Below, piece after piece: positions 23,354 through 38,759 of a stretch of 64,000 nt of DNA. The stretch's first letter is position 1. Each line of letters opens with the position of its first letter. Origin of the DNA: Tillus elongatus (Eukaryota > Arthropoda > Insecta > Coleoptera > Cleridae); NCBI GenBank assembly GCA_964006375.1, contig OZ023265.1:149722269-149786268 (forward strand). Direction: 5' to 3'. The notes under the pieces were generated by a model. That model saw nothing but the letters and a program-made list of their open reading frames with translations. It did not search any database and was not told where the DNA came from. The translations under genes and the position numbers were made by a program.

Positions 23354-23867
23354 GGGGACGGTCCACTTAACCGCAACTGGAATCTAGCAAAACGGCACAC
23401 ACCACAAGAAAGAGTACGTAACGTGGATTTATAATCTGGAAAAAAAATTACGGAAAAACCAGAAATAACAGAATAATTGAGAAATGAAATTCCAAAAAAT
23501 GTACGAATTTCACGTTTTGAACTGTCAATTTTCAGCAGCATTGCCACATTGAATGACTGCACTGCCGGACAGTGCTTACTGCTCTATCAGCCTGCCTGAA
23601 CTGACCTGACATCCCCCCAGTAAGAAGTAAATAGCTACGAAACTGACAACGCCTATCATGTCAACGAAACAACAGTCATAACCTCAGCTACAAAAATATA
23701 CGTTTTTGTTGCAAATCCAAACGTTTTAATTGCGTTTATCATTGAAAGGTTATTAAAAACGAAATATACCACATTGTTTTACTTTATTAAGGTATGTACA
23801 ACTGTTTTTAGGCCATATTCTATTATAATCACATTAATATGTAGTTGCGGTTAAGTGGACTGTTCCC
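23354..23867 (-). mobile_element. Merlin MITE, copy 1
   Basis: A 514 bp element with ends GGGGACGGTCC and GGACTGTTCCC, and a perfect 8 bp target duplication, AATATTTT (23346-23353 and 23868-23875). Its interior matches both flanks of the Merlin transposase relic at 24210-26470 in inverted orientation, and lacks the transposase. It is a deletion derivative of that family; target duplications of 8-9 bp are standard for Merlin. Confidence 0.9.
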
Positions 23868-23875
23868 AATATTTT

Positions 23876-24201
23876 TATTTCATTAAATTTTGCTGCAATT
23901 TAGGATCTATTATAGCGAATCAGTTGCTATGGCCATCGGTTGATAGCATTAGCAAGTTAAAGTTAAACGGTTGCAGTTTATTGCTTTGAAAGCGAGAAAT
24001 ACTAAATAAATCCCAATGTCTCAACACAGCTTTCTGTAAAACACCTTGGTGTTAACAGTAATATCACTTTCGCTGAAAAATACTGTGTGTTACCAATTCA
24101 GAATAAACTTGAGTATCCAATAGATTGCCACACATACAGATGGAATGCCTTATTTGGAATGCTTAACCCTTAACTGGTTTTGCGGAGTCCCTGGGACTCT
24201 A
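23876..24201. other. unassigned DNA, possible piggyBac-like end
   Basis: TTAACCCTTAACTGG near 24168 begins with TTAA then CCC, like a piggyBac-family terminus at its TTAA target. A piggyBac-type cysteine-rich tail lies further right (27573-27760). Otherwise nothing is recognised. Confidence 0.3.
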
Positions 24202-24564
24202 GCAAATATGGAAACGCTGCACTTAACCGCAACTACATATTATTATAATAAAAATATGGCCTAAAAACAGTTGTACATACCTTAATAAAGTAAAACAATG
24301 TGGTATAATTCGTTTTTAATAACATTTTACTGATAAACGCAATAAAAACCTTTAGATTTACAACAAAAACTTATATTTTTTTACCGGAGGTTATGACTGT
24401 TGTTTCGTTGACATATTACATAGAGATAGGCGTTGTTGTCAGTTTCGAAGCTATTTCCTTGTTATTGGGTAGTACGTGTCTTTTTATGTGGCAACTATGG
24501 CACAATGATTAATAAAACTTAAAACTTTTCATCTTTATCAGTTCGTTGCTTTTCTTACATCAAC

Positions 24565-25989
24565 ATGGAAGTGCAAAACATTAACGATATTTATCAAATA
24601 ATAAACAAGGTGATAGTGATTTGGTTGAGTATTTGCAAGCCATTGGGCTTCTTAAAAATGTGTTTCAGTGTAAAACGCAGAATTGCAGAAGAGTGTGCAG
24701 CCTAATGCGGAAGGCAGATAATTCTTTAAATAGTTTTCTTCTGCAGTAGGTGCAGAAAAACTTTCTCCGTTTTGACTGGCAGCTTTTTTGAAAAACAGCG
24801 TTTACCTGTTCAGGATGTATTATTCCTCATGTGGCTCTGGTTCTGTGACACTCCTAGTTGCTGTGTGGTTTCCATCATCGTACTCTGACGGCTCCAAAAC
24901 CAATTTGGGAGTAGGAGCCGGCGCATATGGGGGCAGCACCGATGCTAGACTATCAGCTAGCCTCGGCAAGTATGCAACCATACACCAGGCAGAAGTGTAT
25001 GCCATCGAGATGTGTGCAAGGGAAAGTTTAAAAGATCTGTGCACAAACAAATCGATAAAGATATATGCAGATAGCCAAGCTGCAATAAAGGCTCTTGGTT
25101 CCTACCGGTGTAATTCAAAGACGGTATGGAGTTGTAAATCTGCCCTTAACGAATTGGGCAGCTGTAATGAGGTGTCGCTGGTCTGGATACCGGGTCACTC
25201 GGACCATGATGGCAACGTTGCGCCTGACGCACTTGCCAGGAGTGGTGCCCAGAGTGACTTTGTCGGACCAGAACCGGTGCTGGGAATAACATCTTGCACA
25301 GCAAAACGCACCTTAAAGACCTGGACAGAAAGAATGACAATCCAATATTGGCAAAATCTTCCAGGATTAGCTCACTCTAAGGCCTTCATAAATGGCCTGT
25401 CTGAGTCAAGGGCTAAGAAACTTCTAGAGATGAACAAACAACAACTGAGTACTCTAGTCGGCTTGCTCCAGAGGATCTGGATCAACTTTCGCCCACAAAG
25501 GTTATCGACCTCTGTAGGAGGCTGGATTTGTTGGGCGAAATATAGACATTAGGCATGAGCCACAATAGACCTTATGGTCATGGTGGAGGGACCGATATGG
25601 ACCACTCACATTCAAACCTAACCTAACCTAACCTAACCTAACGCAATCGGACATCGCAAACATTAATCCCCATAATTCAAAGGGTTGTGATTCCTGGCTC
25701 CGAAATATGGACTGATGAGTGGAGAGCATATCATACTTTGTCGGAGTTGGGTTATGTACACAAGACTGTTAACCACTCGATGCATTTTAGAGACACGTCG
25801 ACAGGGGTCTCTACTAATCACGTCGAAAGATTCTGGTCATCCCTCAAGACGTATCTCAGGAGATTGGGGGTTATGGCATCTCCATTTCTGCCAGAGTACA
25901 TTGACGCTTTTGTCTGGAGGCAATACTTCGGAAAGACAGCAACACAAAGATGTCGCAGCATTAGTAACCAGATTGCTGAAATGTTTTGA
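24565..25989 (+). pseudogene. Merlin transposase, split by a LINE and missing its middle
   Basis: N-terminal part from ATG 24565: MEVQNINDIYQ, then after a frameshift EYLQAIGLLKNVFQC and a second shift to CRKTFSVLTGSFFEKQRLPV and DVLFLMWLW (to about 24850). The C-terminal part (25641-25989) reads PGSEIWTDEWRAY, with a catalytic Asp, then KTVNHS, TGVSTNHVERFWSSLKTYLR and AFVWRQYF. This is the ISXO2-like transposase fold. About 110 residues, including the first catalytic Asp, are absent, so a deletion accompanied or preceded the LINE insertion. The enzyme would cut and paste Merlin ends. Confidence 0.88.
24855..25641 (+). mobile_element. 5'-truncated LINE with RNase H and CCTAA tail
   Basis: The element begins inside an RNase H domain: YSDGSKTNLGVGAG, HQAEVYAIEM, IYADSQAAIKAL and WIPGHSDHDGN give the catalytic D-E-D-D set. 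It is followed by the LINE C-terminus with an internal deletion where the other copy keeps a CCHC-type knuckle. The 3' untranslated part (GGTGGAGGGACC, CTCACATTCAAA) ends in five CCTAA units at 25617-25641. A second copy of the family is at 41985-43759. It sits inside the Merlin transposase. Confidence 0.88.
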
Positions 25990-26479
25990 CATTTGACAGC
26001 TGATGTGTTAGGTAGTGACGACATATATTAACACTGTTAATTCACTTTTTTTTTTACAAGGTTATGTGTTGTCAGGTTCAGAAAGTCAGGTCGGCAGGAG
26101 TGTCTGTAAAAAGTATTTTAGATCTTTTATTTCGTTAAAGCGGCAAAACACTCGGATTAAATTGCAGATAGGCGGTGTTGTTAGGTCCAGAAGGTAGGCA
26201 GGCCTGTTTGTAAAAAGCATTTTAGACCTTTATTTCATCAGAGTGGCAAAACACTCTTGGAATTAGATCTTCAATGTGGCAACGCTGCTGGAAATTGACA
26301 GTTCGAAACGTAAAAATGGTGAATTTTTTTTGAATTTCATTTCTCAATTATTTGGTTATTTATGGTTTTTCCGTACATTTTTTTCACGATTATTAATCTA
26401 CGTTACATACTCTTTCTTGTGGTGTGCGCCGTTTTGCTACATTTAGGTTGCGGTTAAGTGCACCGTCCCCACAAATATA

Positions 26480-26794
26480 ACTTGTTTAATAACTTTAGTA
26501 TTTGTTGACCAAGTGGCGTGAGTCGTTTAGTAGCCTCTTATGGTGGCAGGACCTGTTGACTGGTCAGTCAACTTTAGGCTATCAATGAGTCAAGTCCGAA
26601 TCATAAAGGTCTTATAGTCTGTGGCTCTGCAATGCAGTTAGTGTAATTTTTGCTATGTCTAGAAATCCGAAAGAAGTTAGTGCTACCGACTCTAATTTTG
26701 AGGAAATTGTGGTACGATGAGGAATGTTATCCACAGTTTTCAGACCGAGATGGTGAATTTAACAATGAGTTACAACATTAGTATCAAGAATGCT
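26480..26794 (+). pseudogene. possible piggyBac transposase N-terminal remnant
   Basis: From 26655 a short frame reads MSRNPKEVSATDSNFEE, acidic like piggyBac N-termini, then WYDEECYPQFSDRDGEFNN in a shifted frame. It stops at the hAT insertion at 26803, and a piggyBac-like cysteine-rich tail follows on the other side. The assignment rests mainly on that tail. Confidence 0.4.
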
Positions 26795-26802
26795 ATTACA
26801 AG

Positions 26803-27564
26803 CCGCGCCGGCTTTGGGGGGGGGGGGTGTGGTCGCCCAGGGCGCCACGAATTTTTTAATGCACTTTTAGATACTGTGCTTATATCTATAAAAGAAAGAT
26901 TTTAACAGATGCAAGATTTTTCTACGACATGGAGTTTCTTGTTTAACATAAAAAGATTCAAAATAAAGAACGATTATTAAAACATTGTGCTAAATTACAG
27001 GAACAGTTAACTGTCAACTTAAATCAGATATCGATGGCAATCTGTTGTGCAATGAAATTTTACACCTGCAACATTATTTCGAAGACAGTCAAGCAACACC
27101 TATTGAAGCCTTAAACATTATCAAGAAGCTTAACCTTCAAGAATTATATCCCAATACCTGGATATCGTTGCGTATTCTGTTAACAATACCAGTGACTGTT
27201 GCAAGTCGTGAACGCTGTTTTTCCAAACTGAAATTGATAAAAACCTACTTGCGGTCTACAATGTCTCAAACCAGATTGACCAGTTTGGCCTCACTGTCCA
27301 TGGAAAATCAAGTTGCAGAAAACCTAAATTTTGCTTGTCTTATTAGAGAATTTGCTGACAAAAAAGCTAGAAAAGTAAAGTTTTTACACGTTTCGAATTC
27401 AACCCACTGCCAGACAAGCTTAGAGTTATCTTAAATTTAAAACAAATGTGCTACCCAATTAACTTCTTTTATTATTTTAATCTATAATTATATCATTAAC
27501 ATATAATAAAGGGCGCCAAATGATTGACTCGCCCGGGGCGCCTAGGTGGTTAAGGCCGGCACTG
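26803..27564 (+). mobile_element. 762 bp hAT element remnant (ZMYM1-type transposase tail)
   Basis: Ends CCGCGCCGGCTTTGG and AAGGCCGGCACTG are imperfect inverted repeats, flanked by a perfect 8 bp duplication, ATTACAAG (26795-26802 and 27565-27572). Inside, 27045-27434 codes for the hAT dimerisation tail: NTWISLRILLTIPVTVASRE, RCFSKLKLIKTYLRSTMSQ and RLTSLASLSME. The catalytic N-terminal two thirds are deleted. A run of 12-13 G bases lies near the left end. Confidence 0.9.
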
Positions 27565-27572
27565 ATTACAAG

Positions 27573-27760
27573 TGATCATGAAACAGGGAGTTAACTTTCT
27601 GCCGAGAAATCAGAGAAAATATTGTTCTATTTGTGGCCCAAAATTAAAAGGAAAAACTGGTTACTTATGTGTCCATTGTGAAAAACCAACTTATTTACAG
27701 TGTTCTAGAAAATTGTGTGTTCAATGTAAAAATTTAATATACAAAAAAAAATTAGCAATT
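27573..27760 (+). pseudogene. piggyBac-like cysteine-rich C-terminal domain
   Basis: The frame reads FLPRNQRKYCSICG, GKTGYLCVHCEKPTYLQCSR and LCVQCKN, a run of Cys pairs at the very end of a protein. It matches the zinc-binding C-terminal domain of piggyBac transposases, where the Cys pairs follow a basic linker. Only this domain is present; the RNase H-like core is missing. Confidence 0.6.
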
Positions 27761-27835
27761 TTGATATTCCTAGTACAGTATACTCTCGATTATACAGGCT
27801 AATGGGGGGTGGATCAGCAACACGAACATAATAGA

Positions 27836-31886
<4,051 letters not shown>

Positions 31887-32416
31887 CAGGATGGGTGATT
31901 CATGTAGCCCGTTTTTTTTTTTGAGTTCCCGAAATCATATTACTAACAAATTTGGTATCCAACCACAATCAACTGTTACAAGTATACATAAAATATTTCC
32001 AAAATGACAGCAATACTGGCAATCAGCTCCATATTTGTTTTTTTTAATGGAAATACCCCATTTTGATTACATACTTGGATTCTGCATTAAATTCGAGTTC
32101 AGAACGTCCAAGTTGTCAACACATATCTGTCATAGTTTATATGTCACATTTTTCGAAAAAAAAATCGTGGTTGCAGGGGTCTTTTAAGGAATTCATTACT
32201 CATGAACCATTGAAACTAAATAAACGATTTTTTTTAAATTCAATTTTTAAAGCGTTTTGCAACATTTTGCATCATTGCTGACACATTTGCTGTGTTTCAT
32301 GCGCCTACTGTGGTGTTTCAAATTTGACAATCAAAAAAATGTCAAAAACTTCATTTTAGTGAATTTTCTTAAAAAAAATTCACTAATGAGGACATCCCGA
32401 CTTTTGAATTTTGAAA

Positions 32417-32694
<278 letters not shown>

Positions 32695-33501
32695 ATTTAT
32701 ATATGTATCACACCGATAACTCAAAAAATAATAAGCCGATTTTGATTAAATTTGGTGAAAAAATTCCTTTTGCAAATGGCTTGGATGAGTTCGTTAGCCA
32801 GGAAAATCTGCCCAGGTTTTCCCGGAAAATTTTGTGTTTTCTTTCAAAAAAAAATTATATCTCCGGAATTAACAAATTAAGGGCAACCAAATTTGGGACG
32901 TAGGTTTATATCCTTAAAAGTAACTTACCTACCAAAATTTAGCTATGTAGCTCAAAAGACAAAAAAGTTATAGGCATTTAAAGAAAAATAAATTGGGGTT
33001 TTCCTCAAAACGTCAAAGTGGCGATTTAAAATGTCAAAATTGGCAACATTTAGGCAAGTAACTTGAATCTAATACGGGCTATAGAAATAAAATGTCTCCA
33101 GAAGGATGTTTTACAAACCCTAAAGTCCTTCATTTTACTAAAATATTTACAGAAAATTCATTTCAAATAGACCCTTTCTCTGATGCTTGGCAGTAGCCTT
33201 AGCTATAGAGTTTATCGTTTAATGGTCTATAATTTTTGTTGAATTTTCGTAAAAAATCAATAAAGCTCAATATATCCGTTACTATATAAGATATGAAAAA
33301 AAAAATTGTATATATTAATTATAGGGTGTCTTGAGCTACATCTTAAAATAATATTTCTACAATCACAGGATGGCCCATAAGTTGTTGGTGATACAAATTT
33401 CCTTTTTTTTTTTTAATCAAACACGCCTTATGTTATTGCATTTTTGCATTTTCCATCGAAATATAATGCATGTTTGTAAGAAAAGAAATTCTGGACGCAG
33501 C

Positions 33502-33744
33502 AAGTGCGTTATGGTAACGAATTTTGATCAAATGTTTCATATTTGAACAGCTCAACTTGCTATTAACCTATAAGGTTGACCAAGAAACGTGTTTTTTCGG
33601 GAACACTTTAAGTTTACTTTTGGAAATTTTTGTACATTTTCACACAATAAAGTTATTTTGATGAAACATGCCACATTGTTTTTACTACTACTATTAAAAA
33701 CATTTTTATGAAAATTCACTACCATAACGCACTTGCTGCGTCCA
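33502..33744. mobile_element. 240 bp inverted-repeat unit (GGACGCAGCAAGTGCG)
   Basis: Left GGACGCAGCAAGTGCGTTAT and right ATAACGCACTTGCTGCGTCC are inverted copies; adjacent AAATTCT and AGAATTT extend the match. A related unit is at 62043-62351, and a single end occurs at 19053-19074. It appears to be a constant part of the X family, either a MITE carried along or the family's own inner repeat. Confidence 0.75.
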
Positions 33745-33760
33745 GAATTTTTTCAAATGG

Positions 33761-34330
33761 CACCTACCATTTCTGGCACTATAAATCAATGCATAATTAA
33801 ATTTATGTCATACTAGTTCATTATTGTGTTTTTATTGCTTAGTTACCAACTACATAATGGTGTACTTTATGCCCAAGGGCCATAAAGTGTACTTTATGGC
33901 CTGTGCTGGCAAAACGTACACTTTATGGTCCGCACGCACATAAAAACAAATAATTTTTGTTTGACTTCTTTAATAACCTTTATTAATGAAATTACAGATA
34001 ATGGAATAAAAGTAATATGTAAATATTTATTTAACATTATTTAGTCAAATTAACATAAAATTGACAGTTCTGAAAAGATCCGGTGATATTAGGTTGCCTT
34101 CAGCAAACAGTGATTCATGTTCCATTGTTTGGGTATGACTAGTATGACATAAAAAAATGTCCGCTGGTATAAATAGAGGTGTATGCCCTTGAGCGACTTA
34201 CAAACCCTCGGGCCGGAGGCCCTCGGATTTGTAAAATCGTCACTCTCTGGCATAAACATCTATTTATACCCTTGGTACATAAATAACTATTAAGGCCCGC
34301 TTTTGTTAACATTATGCATGCTTATCTTTA
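33761..34330. repeat. GTACACTTTATGG-rich segment with a GC-tipped hairpin
   Basis: The word GTGTACTTTATGG or its complement recurs at 33860-33930. From 34166 to 34270 the sequence folds back on itself: GGTATAAATAGA pairs with TCTATTTATACC. Towards the tip TTACAAACCCTCGGGCC faces GGCCCTCGGATTTGTAA, with three mismatches and a GGA loop. The CG-rich tip contrasts with AT-rich flanks. Function unknown. Confidence 0.6.
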
Positions 34331-34423
34331 GTCGTTTTTGAGTTATTGACATTTTGTAAAAGAAATATTATATCTTTTTCTCAAGGGTAGTAGGCTTTGG
34401 AAACAATCGATTTAATTCGATTT

Positions 34424-34990
34424 TTATTCAAAAATGGTAATAATTAAATGAATTATTTCAATACAAATGCTCAATGTGTGCACCGTTTTCGTTGGCACAG
34501 TGTATGTACAATAGGCTCCTGAACCCACTGTGTTTCTCTCCGAATTTCGAACGGTCAAATGTTCAAGAGCTCCAACTGTCCTTTTTCTCAAGTTTTTGTA
34601 ATTAAAATCTGATTTGTGTACACTAAATCTTTGACCCAACCCCCATAAATTACAATCTAAAGGGGTAAGTTCCGAACATTAGGTGGGCCAAATTGACAGG
34701 CCCCTATTTCTCAACCAACAATCTTTAAAGAGTACCACTAATTTGGCATCTAAGGCTGTAGTTGAATGTGCCGGAGCTCCGTCCATTTGACACCAACGGC
34801 AGACAGAAAACATTTCACCTCCATTACAATATGAACATTTTCGTCAGCCCAATTTTTTTTTTGCCAATTTTTCGATTAATTATCCCTCTTTCACAAAATT
34901 TTGCTTCACCTGTCCACATAAGTTTTTGTAAAAAAATTAATGATTTCTTACCAAAAATTCTTCGCGAAACTTGATCCTGTGTACTTAGTC
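34424..34990 (-). pseudogene. DD41D transposase relic
   Basis: Read on the minus strand from about 34980: QKLMWTGEAKFCERGIINRK, where Gly replaces the first catalytic Asp. In shifted frames follow NWADENVHIV and CRWCQMDGAPAHSTTALDAK with the second Asp. SELTPLDCNLWGLGQRF carries the third, 41 positions on and after one in-frame stop. Helix-turn-helix sequence was not recovered. Several frameshifts. Confidence 0.78.
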
Positions 34991-36015
34991 TCCGGAGTGT
35001 AGTTTATGTGGCCTTATAAATTTATAGGGGTGTAACTTATGAAGACAAAGAATTCTTTGAAATGGGGAATAAAAAATTTATAAATCAGCAAATGCTGTTC
35101 TGATTGAAGCATGTGGATATGCTTGAAAATATCCCAAAGCGTTAATTGCAACCTCTTCATTTCTTCGTATAGGTTTAGTTCTCACAACAGGCTTAGCTAC
35201 CTTTACAAGATTTTAAAAAATGATTTTTAAGTCAAAGAAATTTTCCTTTGGTCATTTGCGGTAAATGTGGATAATTGAAGTTGAATGTGGAGCATGTTAG
35301 GTCAACTGTTCTGTTATTTCCCCACAAATTACAAACAAATCAAAGACAACACCACTCTGATAATGTTCCATGATGAAAACTTCACGAGATGTAATGACAG
35401 AACAGTGACTACGTTTGACATGTAACATTTTTTTCCAAAGCCTACTATCATTAAGGAAAAGATAATATTTCTTTAAAAAAATGCCAATAACTCAAACACG
35501 AGTTGAGATATTTATTTATTAATTCTGGCATCAGGTGCTATTTAAAAAAAAATAGTTTTTGACATTTTTTGATTGTCAAATTTGAAACATTGCAATAGGC
35601 GCATGAAACATAGGAAAGGTGTCATAAATGATGCAAACTGTTGACCAAGCCATTAAGAATTGAATTTAAAAAATCATTTGCTTATTTCCAATGGTTCAAG
35701 AAATATGAATTTCTTAATAGACCCCTGCAAACCCGATTTTTGCGAAAAATTTGACATATGTCAAAACTATGACATGTGTTGGCAACTTGGAGGCTCTGAA
35801 CTCCGAATTTAATGTATAATCCAGGTATGTAATCAAAATGGGGTATTTCCATTTAGAAAAACAAAGGTAGAACTGATTTCCGGTATTGCCGCCATTTTGG
35901 AAATATTTTTTTTCAAATTTGCAACAGTTCATTGTGGCTGGATACCAAATTTGATAATAATACGACTTCGGGAAGTCAAAAATTTTCTAACGAACGAGCT
36001 ACTTGAATCACTCTG

Positions 36016-36110
<95 letters not shown>
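36016..36110. repeat. (TA)n microsatellite array 11
   Basis: About 95 bp of TA repeat between the third DD41D element and the mariner. Confidence 0.97.
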
Positions 36111-36111
<1 letters not shown>

Positions 36112-37364
36112 GAGGGCGGGTCGATAAGTCCGTGACTTTTTGAATGAAACACAGGTTTTTTGACAAAAAATCATTTTATTTCTCAACATAGTCTCCTTTG
36201 AGCTCTATACAATTCGTCCGTTTCTTCAATTTTTTTATCCCTTCTAAAAAATAAGATTTGTCGAGGTCCTTGTTTGTGAGATGATTTCATCATTGGAGTC
36301 AAATCTCTTTCCGCCGAGCCATTTCTTTAAGTTTGGAAACAAGAAATAGTCACTCGGGGCTAAATCCAGAGAATATGGCGGATGAGGGAGAAATTCGTAT
36401 CCCAATTTATGCAATTTTGCTATGGAGACTACACATGTGTGCACCCTTGCATTGTCTTGGTGGAAAATAACTTTTTTCTTGGCCAAATGCGGTCGTTTTT
36501 TCTTCAAATCGTCATTGAATCGGTCCAATAAATTAGTATAATATTCGCCATTGATTGTTCTTCCCTTTTGAAGGTAATCAATGTGGATTATACCGCGTAC
36601 ATCCCAAAAAACGGTCGCCATGACTTTATTGGCTGACAAACCCACCTTGGCCTTCTTCGGCGCCGAATCGCACAGAAAAACCCACTGTTTTGAATGCTGC
36701 TTAGTCTCTGGTATGTTGTGGCGAATCCATGTTTAGTCCACGGTTATGAAACGACGAAAAAACTGGTCTCTATTGCGGTTGAACAACGCAAAACCCTCCT
36801 TCGAAGTTGTCACACGATTGCGTTTGTGGTCGATTGTGAGCAAACGCGGCACCCATCTGGTGGATAGCTTTTTCATACCCAAGTGATCATGCAAAATGGA
36901 AACCACTGAGCCATGTGATATGTCTATGGCTTCCACAATCTCCCGTACTTTCAATCTCCGATCGGCCAATACCATATCGTGAATTTTTTCAATTGTTTCG
37001 GGTGTAGCGACCTCAACTGGGGTCCAGAAAGTTCGGCGTCATTTGTGCTTGTACGGCAGCAACGATATTCAGTAAATCACTTTTTTACCATGGAAATTCA
37101 TGGTGCAGTCGCCGTAGTATTTATCAAGCTGAGCCTTGCTTTGAGTGATGTTTTTTTTTTCGCAAAAAATAATGTTTGATGAGCAACACAAAATTCCATT
37201 TTCGTTATAACTCACGAGGCTGTCTGTTTTCAATGGCTATCTGACACACACTAAATGATGCAGCTTTTTCAAAATTTGACAGGAATCAACTGACATGAGT
37301 AGTGTTGCCGTTCCTGTGAAGAGGCGGGAAATTCAAAAAGTCACGGACTTATTGACCCGCCCTC

Positions 37365-37365
<1 letters not shown>
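36111..37365 (-). mobile_element. mariner element (1255 bp) in a (TA)n array
   Basis: Ends CGAGGGCGGGTCGATAAGTC and its inverse GACTTATTGACCCGCCCTCG continue for about 33 bp with one mismatch. The length is that of a complete mariner. TA precedes the left end; TGTGTGTGTA follows the right end, so the right target dinucleotide has changed or slipped. One degraded transposase gene fills the element on the minus strand. Confidence 0.93.
36244..37180 (-). pseudogene. mariner DD34D transposase relic
   Basis: The N-terminal part is frameshifted (RTSTNDAELSG and then STPETIEKIHDMV). From 36975 a long frame includes the helix-turn-helix EIVEAIDISHGSVVSILHDH and the linker MKKLSTRWVPRLLT. FITVD is followed by a stop in place of the Glu of the usual VDETW. 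After a gap KVGLSANKVMATVFWDVRG leads into IFHQDNARVHT and PPYSLDLAPSDYFLFPNLKK. I count 34 residues between the second and third Asp, giving DD34D. All three catalytic Asp remain, but stops and frameshifts kill the gene. Confidence 0.92.

Positions 37366-37373
<8 letters not shown>

Positions 37374-37439
<66 letters not shown>
37374..37439. repeat. (TA)n microsatellite array 12 (last of the chain)
   Basis: A short TG run at 37366-37373 leads into about 66 bp of TA repeat. It closes the chain of arrays and elements that began at 27841. Confidence 0.95.
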
Positions 37440-37443
<4 letters not shown>

Positions 37444-38582
37444 CGAAAATAATAAGAGGTTTAATCACAAACTTACAGTAGATCAATTATGATGATTTTA
37501 AGTTTTTTTAATGGTTAAAACGTTTCTTTTCTTTTTCAGAGACAGGCTGTATGTATGCTGAATTCAATAGAAGATAGGCCGTGAACACACAAACTCTATT
37601 TGCGAGGGAAATCAACTAACGAACTAAGTAAGTTCAGTGGTCTTCAGAAATTGAAAAGAAAGTGCATTCAAAATGTTTAACAGCTGTGTCTTTCTCAAGA
37701 AAAGTTTATCTTGTTCCTTTGTGACGTGTTGCCGCCCATGCAATCTCGAATGAGATCAAGTGTAAAAAGATAAGGGCAATTGAAATTTATGACCTTAACT
37801 TAAACATTTCCAGATATAAATCTTTCTCGTCGTTCCTATTGTATACATACTGTACTACTGTAGTGACAGTAGTTTGGACATAAATAAGAATTCATCACAA
37901 CAGAATAAGCAATCTGTCACAGTTTATTCTGCAAATAGATACTACACTCCCTAAAGGTTCTAATGATTTCACAGTTTTATTATTCTCATGATTTTTACAA
38001 TTTAGTAATTATCATAGGCAGGCCCGTATTTAGATGGTCGTTGGTTTTTATTAGGGATATTTATTATATGTGTGTGAGAGGAAGTGAAGTTTAAATTCCG
38101 ATCTATTCCTGATTTGAAATTTTGATCAATTTCTCAGCACGGATAATCCGCAAACTGGATAATCTGCACGCGAATAATCGAGGGTATACTGTTTATCGAA
38201 CTGAATGTATTTTACAGGGTCTTTAAATTTTTCTTTTCGCAATAAAATGTGCAAAAAGCATGTGATGTTATAAACAGACATTTTTAAAATTGCTTTAACA
38301 TTTTTATTTAAAGAGAGTGCGAGATGTCAAAGTATAATTTATATTAAATTGTAATACTACTAAACAAAATATGAAAAAATTTGTGATGGCTGTTACACAT
38401 TATTACACTAAATTAAATACAGTGGGTGACATTATTTGTTACACATGTAAAGATTACATTATGATCACTTTGAGGTTGTGTAATGTTCTGAAGTAGCGGG
38501 AGTTTATACTTTTGTTTTTCTTAATCAATCAGGAGTTTTCGAGACATTTAAAAATATATATATAATTATGTATATTGTTTTG

Positions 38583-38585
<3 letters not shown>
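37440..38585. other. unassigned DNA with a pogo-like terminus
   Basis: Most of this stretch has no recognisable gene or repeat. Near 38140-38199 the words GGATAATCCGCAAACTGG and AATAATCGAGGGTATACTG match the inverted terminus common to pogo/Tigger-type elements. A similar terminus in opposite orientation, CAGTATACTCTCGATTATAC, lies at 27774. Confidence 0.45.

Positions 38586-38653
<68 letters not shown>
38586..38653. repeat. (TA)n microsatellite array 13
   Basis: About 68 bp of TA repeat, 106 bp left of the TA-flanked MITE at 38760. No element abuts it directly. Confidence 0.97.
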
Positions 38654-38656
<3 letters not shown>

Positions 38657-38759
38657 CAGAAGAAGCAGAATGCAAAATACAGGTATCCAGACTTCCCTGA
38701 TTGCACAATAGACAATTTGCATGGATTTTCAATTACATGAATTTAACATTTACCTAATA

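Larger units (their letters stand above)
24210..26470 (+). mobile_element. Merlin DNA transposon, degenerate autonomous copy
   Basis: Termini around 24210 (GGAAACGCTGCACTTAACC) and 26470 (GTTAAGTGCACCGTCCCC) are inverted copies of those of the two MITEs. The flanking 8 bp are GCAAATAT and ACAAATAT (7 of 8 match). It contains both ends of an ISXO2-type (IS1016-like) transposase, which is the hallmark of Merlin, separated by a LINE insertion. The 3' part also carries a roughly 110 bp tandem duplication (26061-26270). Confidence 0.88.

Noticed and set aside
25687..25989. 100-residue frame as a host gene
   Set aside because: TDEWRAY, KTVNHS and TGVSTNHVERFW are ISXO2-type transposase motifs, and it lies within Merlin termini.
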